Below the pieces are notes generated by a model. It was not told the origin of the DNA, made no database searches, and was given only the letters and a program-made list of their open reading frames with translations. The position numbers and the translations under genes are program-made. Below, piece after piece: positions 1 to 6,600 of a stretch of 10,632 nucleotides of DNA (position 1 is the stretch's first letter; every line of letters begins with the position of its first letter). This stretch comes from Lentisphaeria bacterium (GTDB lineage Bacteria; Verrucomicrobiota; Lentisphaeria; Oligosphaerales; PUNB01): NCBI GenBank assembly GCA_007133055.1, contig SLNM01000165.1, forward strand, positions 1 to 10,632. The letters are read 5' to 3'.

Positions 1-81
1 GGACCACCAAATGGCCCGGGCCAGAGACATGATGTCCTGCGGTTCGACGTCGGTTTCCAATCGACAGGGCAAGGCCCCCAT
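1..81 (-). CDS. Start of an unidentified protein, cut by the left edge
   Basis: An open frame begins with ATG at 81-79 and runs off the window after 27 codons. The visible protein starts MGALPCRLETDVEPQDIMSL and continues with ARAIWWS. The start is supported by an almost ideal ribosome binding site, AGGGAGG on the minus strand (93-87), whose GGAGG core lies 5 bases before the ATG, and by an in-frame stop further upstream at 153-151. The gene points the same way as all others here and lies about 260 bases beyond the end of the ABC ATPase gene. I do not recognise the family, and too little is visible to tell whether the hydrophobic end (LARAIWW) begins a membrane helix. Its hairpin-rich upstream region suggests its own transcription unit. 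Confidence 0.62.
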   Translation of the reverse strand, partial: MGALPCRLETDVEPQDIMSLARAIWWS

Positions 82-86
82 AAAGT

Positions 87-93
87 CCTCCCT
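87..93 (-). promoter_or_regulatory. Strong Shine-Dalgarno site for the gene starting at 81
   Basis: The minus strand reads AGGGAGG followed by ACTTT and then ATG. The GGAGG core sits 5 bases from the start codon, close to the optimum. This is the main evidence that the short frame at the left edge is a real gene. Confidence 0.65.
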
Positions 94-112
94 ACCACGG
101 CTGCCCTCAATT

Positions 113-147
113 CCGCAGTTATGCCGCTTATTGCGCCACAACTGCGG
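113..147. repeat. 8-bp perfect inverted repeat in the leader of the leftmost gene
   Basis: CCGCAGTT (113-120) is matched by its exact reverse complement AACTGCGG (140-147), with 19 bases between. It lies 32 bases upstream of the start codon at 81, so in a minus-strand transcript it would form a hairpin in the 5' leader, or it could be an operator with dyad symmetry. No U-tract follows, so it is not a standard terminator. Confidence 0.4.
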
Positions 148-174
148 CCTTCAGGTCCAAGGCAGGCCAGCCTG

Positions 175-189
175 CAACCCAATGGGTTG
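175..189. repeat. 15-bp palindrome, possible operator
   Basis: CAACCCA-A-TGGGTTG is a perfect 7+1+7 palindrome. The 1-base centre makes it a better candidate for a dimeric regulator's binding site than for an RNA hairpin. It lies in the gap before the gene that starts at 81. I recognise no known regulator consensus. Confidence 0.3.
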
Positions 190-239
190 ATTTTAGCGGT
201 CTGGCCCGCCTTTCTACTTTTTCTTATAGGGACCCTCAT

Positions 240-338
240 CCCTTGAGGCTGCCCGGTTCAGTACGTCATAACCCATTATGTCGGCGATCGGTTACAGAAA
301 ACACCTTCGTGTTTTTGGCGGTTTTGCAGCCTCAAGGG
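240..338 (-). repeat. 99-bp element with perfect 13-bp inverted repeats enclosing two hairpins
   Basis: CCCTTGAGGCTGC (240-252) and GCAGCCTCAAGGG (326-338) are exact reverse complements, 73 bases apart. The right arm begins 1 base after the stop codon of the ABC ATPase gene (342-340). Inside lie two smaller hairpins: CATAA/TTATG (267-271 with 276-280) and AAAACAC/GTGTTTT (298-304 with 309-315). Transcribed from the ATPase gene, it would fold into a closed branched structure. It could be an intrinsic terminator region, an mRNA-stabilising 3' end, a REP-like palindromic unit, or a small element with terminal inverted repeats. I see no flanking target-site duplication. Confidence 0.5.
298..315 (-). 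terminator. Candidate terminator hairpin after the left ABC ATPase gene
   Basis: On the minus strand, AAAACAC and GTGTTTT form a perfect 7-bp stem around a GAAG tetraloop, and the 3' arm ends in four T residues followed by CTG. It starts about 25 bases after the ATPase stop codon. The stem is AT-rich and the T run is part of it, so strength is doubtful; it is nearly symmetric and could work in both directions. It sits inside the larger 240-338 inverted-repeat structure. Confidence 0.35.
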
Positions 339-339
339 C

Positions 340-1128
340 CTAGAGATCTCCCTTGGCGCTGGCATCGGCGGCCATGTCTTTCAGGTTCAACTCTGCCGGA
401 ATGGATTCGTTGCGTTTGCTTCCATCCTCGATCCAGACCACACGCTGCGATTTGTGCAGCATCTTGGGGTCGTGGGTGGAGCAGATCACGGTTACGCCTT
501 CGCTGCGGTGGAGGTCGTGGAGGATGTCGACTATCTCCTGGCCGGTCTTGGTGTCGAGGTTGCCGGTGGGTTCGTCGGCCAGGACCACGGCCGGCCTGTT
601 GACCAGGGCACGGGCGATGGCCACCCGCTGCTGCTGGCCGCCGGAAAGCTCGTCGGGGCGATGGTCCAGCCGATGACCAAGGCCGACGCTTTCCAGAGCC
701 TTGGCCGCCGCCTTGTCCGAATCCGCCGGAGTCGCCCCCATCAGAGTGTGCGAAAGGGAGACATTCTTAAGGGCGGTAAGCGAGGGGATCAGGTTGTAGC
801 TCTGAAAAATGTAACCAATATAGTTGCAGCGTACATAGGCCAGCTCACTGCTTGACAGCTCGGTCAGACGCAGGGGGCCGATCTGCGCGTAGCCCTGGCT
901 GGGGCGGTCGAGTGCACCGATAATATTAAATAGAGTCGACTTGCCGGAGCCGGACGGCCCCATGATCGACAGATATTCGCTGCGGAAAATTTCCAGGTTC
1001 ACGTTGTTGAGCGCGTAAACCTCACCCCCGCGAAGACGATATATCTTGGACACGCCATTGGCCGTGATGAATGAATCTCCGCGTTGAAAATCCCGATCCA
1101 TTTTCTTTTCAATATCCGCCGTTGTCAT
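340..1128 (-). CDS. ABC transporter ATP-binding protein, MacB/LolD class (second ATPase)
   Basis: A 262-residue cytoplasmic ATPase that would power an FtsX/MacB-type permease. All ABC motifs are intact: Walker A GPSGSGKST (57-65), Q-loop Gln109, signature LSGGQQQ (161-167), Walker B VVLADEP (181-187) with catalytic Glu186, and switch His219 in STHD. The LSGGQQQRVAIARAL stretch and the length are typical of the MacB/LolD/FtsE group. The C-terminus runs about 25 residues past the usual end and is charged and low in complexity. The start at 1128 is supported by AGAGGG eight bases upstream. It resembles the ATPase at 8806-9588 across the whole core, but no permease gene touches it: upstream lies an OPT-like protein after a 208-base gap. 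It may serve the right-hand permeases, a permease outside the window, or a separate complex. The substrate cannot be told from sequence. Confidence 0.93.
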   Translation of the reverse strand: MTTADIEKKMDRDFQRGDSFITANGVSKIYRLRGGEVYALNNVNLEIFRSEYLSIMGPSGSGKSTLFNIIGALDRPSQGYAQIGPLRLTELSSSELAYVRCNYIGYIFQSYNLIPSLTALKNVSLSHTLMGATPADSDKAAAKALESVGLGHRLDHRPDELSGGQQQRVAIARALVNRPAVVLADEPTGNLDTKTGQEIVDILHDLHRSEGVTVICSTHDPKMLHKSQRVVWIEDGSKRNESIPAELNLKDMAADASAKGDL

Positions 1129-1262
1129 GGCTCGATCCCTCTTTAAGTACGTAAACTAAATTTAAACATCAGGCCGGTCGACGCTATCGTCCACCGAAGA
1201 AAGTGCGAATCAGAAAACCGGTTGACGCGAACGGTTTACGAGTTCAACGCCGCGCTCCATAG

Positions 1263-1298
1263 TACACTTAATCGCTTTCCTAACCGCTACACTTAATC
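1263..1298. repeat. Two copies of an 11-bp direct repeat in the gap before the left ATPase gene
   Basis: TACACTTAATC occurs exactly at 1263-1273 and 1288-1298, start to start 25 bp. The second copy is followed within 15 bases by a related GCTTAACCG. The pair lies between the stop codon at 1337 and the ATPase start at 1128, about 135-170 bases upstream of that start. This is where a regulator-binding direct repeat would be expected. I cannot name a regulator. Confidence 0.4.
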
Positions 1299-1336
1299 AA
1301 TCGGATGCGCTTAACCGACCCGCTCAACCGATGTAG

Positions 1337-3451
1337 CTAGAACGGGACATCGATCACGCTGTTTTGCAGAAACACGAATCCCAGGGCCAGGGTTCCGACC
1401 AGTCCCATTCCGCAACTGAATCCGGCGAACAGCACCGGGATAATCTGGCGCCATCGCTTGGCTCCGTAGCGGCGCTGGAAGACAAAGCGCCCGAGCAATG
1501 CTCCCAGGAACTGGGGGATGACCATGAACGGCAGGGTCTGATTGAGACCGCGAATCACCCCGTACATCAGGAAGATCGGCAGTCCGAGACCGCCCATGAT
1601 CGAGAAGCCGGCCACCCCCAGGCCCAGGCCCCAGCCTATATATGAGATATTCAAGGCCTGCTCGAACTGGGTGAACCCGCCGAGAGTCGAGGAAAAGACG
1701 ATTGCCTGCTGCGCCGCCGTAACCTCCCACCATTCCTGGGCGAAGGGATAGCGAGGACCGGGAATTTCACCCATCTGCCAGATGACGTGGGCGAACCCGA
1801 TACCGCCGATTAATATAATCGGCACCAGCAGCAGTTCCGCTTTCCAGATCGAACGAAAGCTGGTGCCGGTCAGCTCCGCCTGGCGATAGAACACTGTCAT
1901 CTGGCCGTAATTGTGAAAGGGAATCGGCAGAAACCAAATCGCCACTCCATGGTACCCGGAGAGGATAAAAGTAGCTTCGCGGACAAACGGGATGGTTAGC
2001 GCCTGACCGGCAATACCTTCCAAGCGGGCGCTCATATAGCTGATGATCGGGGTGAAAACGAAGGCGTAGAACAGCATGATGCCAATCACCGGCCAGTAGA
2101 TGAAGCCGTCGGTGACATGCAGTAGAAGCATTGACACCAAGATATAGAGCGAGCTGGTGATGAAGTAGCTGACAAAAATAAAACGGGTCTTGATGTCTCC
2201 CCGGCCCGCCGGAATGGCGAACTCATCCTTGTACCCTTCGGTGCCACGCAGACCTTTTCGCTTTTTATGGCTGCGATACCGCCTGGTTACCGCGTATGCG
2301 CCCGCTATGGCTATTGCCAAAGCCACCCCGATAGAAAAGCTGAAGTAAAAGTCGAGGTTGCATTTGAAGAAGGTGGACTGCAAGTTGTCGCCGGCCGTCC
2401 AGGACGTCAGAATGTCGAAGTGGTACAACGTGGGGTTGGCAACCAGGGTGACCAGCAGGCCAATGAAAGTGCCGGTCACCGCCCAGAACGGCAGGATCAT
2501 GCCGACCAGGACATCGCCCAGGTTGAAAGAGAGGCCGACTGCCGCGGCCGGCAGATAGTTGCCGGTCTGCTGGGTGAAGTCGACAAAAGGTATGGGAATG
2601 ATAGTGATCGGCTCGGGCAGCAGAGCGCCGGTGATGGTTGGCAGCCCCAGATAGATCATCCCGAAAACCAGACCGATCACCGAGCCGATCGAGAACACCC
2701 GCCAGCGCCAGGAGCGTTGCCGTCCTTTGTCGCTCTCGTGCCAGGACTCCTCGCTTTGCTCCTCGGACAGAGCAAGGATGCCCTGTGCTCCGATCGGCGC
2801 CATGGGGAAGGGCAGGCGCTCGACATCGCTGGTCAGACGAAACAGACCATAACCCAGGACCATGCGGTCGAGACGGCCAATGATCATGGTGAAGGCGATC
2901 AGCCCAAGACAGGGCAGCCAGGCACGCATGAACAGGGAGCGCTGCTCCAGGACCGCCGGATCGCTGGGGACCACCCAGAACGGCAACTGGTCGGACAGAC
3001 CGGCGGCTTGAAATGACTCGGACTGAGCCAGAAACTGAAAGTACAGGGCGCTCAACCCACCATGGAACTGGCCGAGCGCCATGTTGGCCGTGATCATAAC
3101 CGTCCCGGCCAGGTAGAACAGGGTAAAAATTTCAGCGTTACCCAGGGTTTTATTGGCCCGACGCGCCACCTCGATAAAAAGGATCAGGGTGACCCATTGG
3201 GCAGCCGGTCCGATTCCCTGTCCTGCCAGCAGGGTCATGTACATGGCTCCGGGGACCATCAGGGCACCGATGAACAAGGCACCCAGAAGCGCGCTCCAGG
3301 AGAAACCGTCTTCGAAATGCCCCGGCGGGGTCATCTGCTGCCGAAACAGCTCCATCTCCTTGTCAAACGATTCGACGCTCTGTGCATCTTCCTGCTCAAT
3401 GCTGCGCTTCTTGTTGTCGTCGTCCTGAGGAGGTTGTTTGAAAGAGGCCAT
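1337..3451 (-). CDS. OPT-superfamily-like polytopic membrane protein (DUF6785/DUF6784-like)
   Basis: A 704-residue inner-membrane protein with roughly 13-14 hydrophobic segments. Clear ones lie near residues 52-76, 106-125, 178-194, 252-272, 313-339, 370-388, 421-445, 450-470, 538-556, 600-628, 641-656 and 668-695. The first 48 residues are acidic and hydrophilic, probably cytoplasmic. ERLPFPMAPIGA (211-222) resembles the conserved LPFP-type motif of OPT transporters. The stretch WVTLILFIEVARR (86-98) and the later DFYFSFSIG (367-375) match my recollection of the DUF6785/DUF6784 group common in Planctomycetes and related phyla. OPT members move peptides or metal-chelate complexes; whether this protein transports anything is unknown. 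The start at 3451 has GGAGA seven bases upstream. It lies between two ABC gene groups, 150 bases after the giant permease gene and 208 before an ATPase gene. Confidence 0.75.
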   Translation of the reverse strand: MASFKQPPQDDDNKKRSIEQEDAQSVESFDKEMELFRQQMTPPGHFEDGFSWSALLGALFIGALMVPGAMYMTLLAGQGIGPAAQWVTLILFIEVARRANKTLGNAEIFTLFYLAGTVMITANMALGQFHGGLSALYFQFLAQSESFQAAGLSDQLPFWVVPSDPAVLEQRSLFMRAWLPCLGLIAFTMIIGRLDRMVLGYGLFRLTSDVERLPFPMAPIGAQGILALSEEQSEESWHESDKGRQRSWRWRVFSIGSVIGLVFGMIYLGLPTITGALLPEPITIIPIPFVDFTQQTGNYLPAAAVGLSFNLGDVLVGMILPFWAVTGTFIGLLVTLVANPTLYHFDILTSWTAGDNLQSTFFKCNLDFYFSFSIGVALAIAIAGAYAVTRRYRSHKKRKGLRGTEGYKDEFAIPAGRGDIKTRFIFVSYFITSSLYILVSMLLLHVTDGFIYWPVIGIMLFYAFVFTPIISYMSARLEGIAGQALTIPFVREATFILSGYHGVAIWFLPIPFHNYGQMTVFYRQAELTGTSFRSIWKAELLLVPIILIGGIGFAHVIWQMGEIPGPRYPFAQEWWEVTAAQQAIVFSSTLGGFTQFEQALNISYIGWGLGLGVAGFSIMGGLGLPIFLMYGVIRGLNQTLPFMVIPQFLGALLGRFVFQRRYGAKRWRQIIPVLFAGFSCGMGLVGTLALGFVFLQNSVIDVPF

Positions 3452-3477
3452 TCCTTGTTCTCCACTTTCGCGTTTAA

Positions 3478-3507
3478 CTTATGGTCATCCAGTGAGTCAG
3501 CAGCCAA
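3478..3507 (-). promoter_or_regulatory. Weak sigma-70-like promoter candidate for the OPT-like gene
   Basis: On the minus strand TTGGCT (3507-3502) and CATAAG (3483-3478) are 18 bases apart, each matching the -35 and -10 consensus at 4 of 6 positions. The -10 box ends 26 bases before the start codon. The match is weak, but position and spacing fit a gene separated by 150 bases from its upstream neighbour. Confidence 0.22.
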
Positions 3508-3535
3508 CCCGGCCGCTCCTTACATATTGCTGCCT

Positions 3536-3561
3536 CCCCCCCCCTGTTTTTTTCAGGAGGG
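3536..3561 (-). repeat. C9 and T7 homopolymers within a hairpin-forming stretch
   Basis: The plus strand has nine C (3536-3544), TG, seven T (3547-3553), then CAGGAGGG. On the minus strand CCCTCCTG and CAGGGGGG can pair (8 bp with one U-G pair) around a loop of seven A. It lies 40 bases past the giant gene's stop codon, between it and the OPT-like gene. There is no U-tract after the stem, so it is not a classical terminator; it may stabilise or separate the two messages. Confidence 0.35.
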
Positions 3562-3579
3562 CTGCCCCGAACCGTTTTT

Positions 3580-3610
3580 CCGGCCTCCGTCCTCTCTGAG
3601 CCTAGGCCGG
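3580..3610 (-). repeat. 7-bp inverted repeat spanning the giant gene's stop codon
   Basis: CCGGCCT (3580-3586) pairs exactly with AGGCCGG (3604-3610), 17 bases apart. The stop codon TAG (3604-3602) lies at the edge of one arm. On the minus strand the stem is followed by AAAAACGG rather than U residues, so it lacks the signature of an intrinsic terminator. It may be a 3'-end stability hairpin. Confidence 0.3.
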
Positions 3611-6600
3611 AGCGGGTATCGGTGTCGAACCCGGGGCGGTACTCGGCTCGGAAGCTTTTTCTCCCAGGCTTTTCAGAGTCTTGATCCGGTAATCCTCGAC
3701 CGCTTCTCCAGACAGCGTGCGCCAGGCCAGGAACTGAATTCTCAAGTCGCGTATGAACACTCGGTTGCCGCGAATCCAGTCGCCCTGGGCTCCGCTCAGC
3801 CGATGAATCCGAATCACCACCTCGTCCACCCCCTCGATTTCGGAGGGCACGGCTGTGATTACGAAGTCCTGGGTGACTCCCAGATCGAATGGCGCCAGGG
3901 CCAGACGGGCGGAAAGTTCGAGGTACCCTCTCTGGTTCCGCTTGATGGCCACCTGCGAAGCGGCAAAATTGCCCAGCCCGGCATCGTCGTGGGAGCGGAA
4001 ATGCTCGGCCAGAAAGCTGACCACGCCGGTGATGTCATAGGCGGAAACGGTAAAGGGGAAGGTCATGTTCAGCTGATCCCCCTCGGGAGCCGGCATACGC
4101 CAACTTCGGGCCAGACCGGGATTGGCGCTTTTGGAGGCGCAGATGGCCGGGTAGATAGCGGATATCAGAACCACCAGCATGACCACTCCGATGGCGAACA
4201 GGGAGTTGGTCGAGGAGAAGTTGATGGAAACCGGCTGAATCATGCCGCGTTCAGCCAGAACGGAGGCGATCAAGGCGGTGAACTGAGCCAGCAACTGACC
4301 GCCCATGCCGCCGACCACGGCGTACACCGCCGCCTCCGCGAAGAACAGCATACCGACGTGGCCGGGGGAAAGACCGAGCGCCGAAAAGGTGTAGATTTCC
4401 TTTTCACGGTCAGTGATCGAACCCAGCAGAGTGCCGAAGATAATGAAACCGCCCAGCAGCAGGGGCACCGCCAGCGCCATTCCGCCTGCCACCTCGGTCA
4501 GCAGGGTCAGAATCATGCGTTCGACCCCGTTCGGACCAGCCGCCCACACCGGGGTCGACAGCAGTTGGGCCAGCTCCCGGCCCTTCTCCGAAATATCAAC
4601 TTCAGCTCCGGGATACAGGTTAATGATATGTACATTGCCACCCATTTTCCTGACCAGCTCGTCGGAGCCAATAAAAATCTGCTCGCCGCTTAGGCGGGTG
4701 AAATTACGATCCACCTCGGCCTGGACCAGGCCGCCGCTGGTGTCGTCGTCCTCATCCTCCTGCATTGCATCCGGACCGATTTCCCGAAAATCAACCGGCA
4801 CGACTGGTCGGTTGTCAATATGCCGCAGTCGCTGCAGGTTGGCACCGTGCAAAGTGCCGGCGAGGGCTACTTCCCGGCCGTGCAGGAGAAAAGTATCACC
4901 GACGGACAGGTGCAGCAGCTCCGCCACGATCTCCGGCAGGAACACTTCCCCCTCTCGCAGGGCGGACTGTTTGCTCTCCAGCCCGTTATCGTTCGGATGG
5001 ATCAGGCATTCGGCCAGAGCCGGCCAGTGCCGCAGCTCCTCGGGATCGATCCCCAAGGCGGCTTCGATATCAACCGTGTCACCGGTGCGCGGGTTGGCGG
5101 CGGCCATGGAGGCATCCTGTTCCTCTTTGCGCACACGCCACCACTGAGCGGCCAGCAGCCCGTCGTTATCGGCGTGCCGCCGCAGCAGGTCCGGAACTCC
5201 GACGGGCAAAGCCGCGAAATCTATCCGATGGGCGAGGACGCTGATCGGCATGTTCTCTCCGATCGGACCTTCGTAAACTGTGCGCACGCCAACGTTGCGG
5301 GTAAAGGAGGCAAAGCTGAGAATGGTGAAGGTCAGGATAACCACGGTAACCGCGGTCAGAATGGTGCGGGTCGGACGTCGGCGCATGGTGGACATGCCCA
5401 TGCTGACGGCTGCCAGCATAGTGCCGGTACGCGAGACTTCGACATCGTGCAGACCGACACTCTGCCCCTGCAGGGTTTTCAGCTCGGTGTCGAACTTGCG
5501 CAGCAGCAGATATATAACCAGCGACGACAACAGCAGAATGGCGAAGGCGAGGAAAATGATCATCGGGGTCGCGGAAATGGCGAAGCCCGGATGCATCCAG
5601 TAGAGCAGTCCGAAGGTAATACCGAACATCACAACAAAGCCGACTATGCGTCCGTAGATAGAGGTGGCGCAGATGGCCAGTCGCTCCATGGCGAAAGCGA
5701 AGGGAATGGTCAGCAGCAGTAGGATTACAATCGCGTGTACCAAGTCGTCCAGCGAGCTGAGCAGTGGACCGTAAAGGCGGTGGGAGAGCGAGGTGCTGCT
5801 CTGCATCAGAGACTCGGTTTCCGCCACCGTCTCGGCATAGTCCGCCTGCATGGTGCTGGCCAGCGCGATATTATGCAGTATTTCCAAGTCCGCCCGGGTA
5901 ACCCCGCGCGAGCGCATGGTGCGCAGACGATCTTCGTTGAGCTGCCACAGATCGCGGTGTGAATACCGGCTGGTTCGCGGCGGGAATCGCAATTCCGCCG
6001 GGAACAACCCCATGCCGCTGCGGCGCTGGGGAGTGAATTCTCCCAGCACCACCGGACCCAGGGGCTGAAAGAACTTTATGGTGTCCCCCACGTTCTTGGC
6101 TGAAATATAGCCGAAGGAGAAATGGTCAAGCGTACCCCAGAGCGCCTCCTGCTGCCGAAAGGCGGCGTTGGTGCTGCCCTTGACCATGCGCAGCGAACCC
6201 GCCATGGCGCGGTGAATCGGCTGATGGGCAATCACTCCGTAATTGGACGGGAAAAGACTGGCCCGGCTGGTCGCGGTTAAACTCTCGCGAATACCGTCCA
6301 TGCTGGTCATGAACTCGACTTGCCCGGCATCATCGAAAATGACCCCCATCTTCATGTAGTTCTGATTCAAGTCCCGGCGTGCTCCAATAACCCGAAATCG
6401 ACCGTTGGCATCAACCCGTTCCAGTGTGAAGGGTGAAAAATCGGCGGCCGCACCGGCTTCGGCCAGATTTTCCCAGGCGGCGGAGCCCATGCCGGCACCC
6501 CCTGGCCAGAGCGCCATCAAGGCATTGGCGGCGGGTCTGGTCTCGGCCAGCCCGCCAACAATCTGCTTGGTCGCCATGTCACCCCAGGCGCGACCTCCGC

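Noticed and set aside
240..338. tRNA-like cloverleaf
   Set aside because: The closing helix is 13 bp, there is no D-arm/anticodon/T-arm geometry on either strand and no CCA end; only the general branched shape is similar.
1215..1237. Intrinsic terminator after the OPT-like gene
   Set aside because: AAACCG/CGGTTT gives only a 6-bp stem with an 11-base loop, and the minus-strand T run is four bases interrupted by C. It also lies 100 bases past the stop codon.
3580..3610. Intrinsic terminator at the end of the giant permease gene
   Set aside because: The stem is good, but on the coding strand it is followed by a run of A instead of T, and the stop codon is part of one arm.
3062..4693. Long plus-strand open frame of 543 codons
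   Set aside because: It runs antisense through the 5' part of the OPT-like gene and the 3' part of the giant permease gene, whose proteins have clear membrane helices and family motifs. The antisense translation is low in hydrophobic segments, rich in Gly, Gln and His and lacks motifs, as expected of a GC-rich shadow frame.
4820..5722. Plus-strand open frame of 300 codons
   Set aside because: Antisense to the periplasmic and membrane part of the giant permease, of shadow-type composition, and without a recognisable domain.
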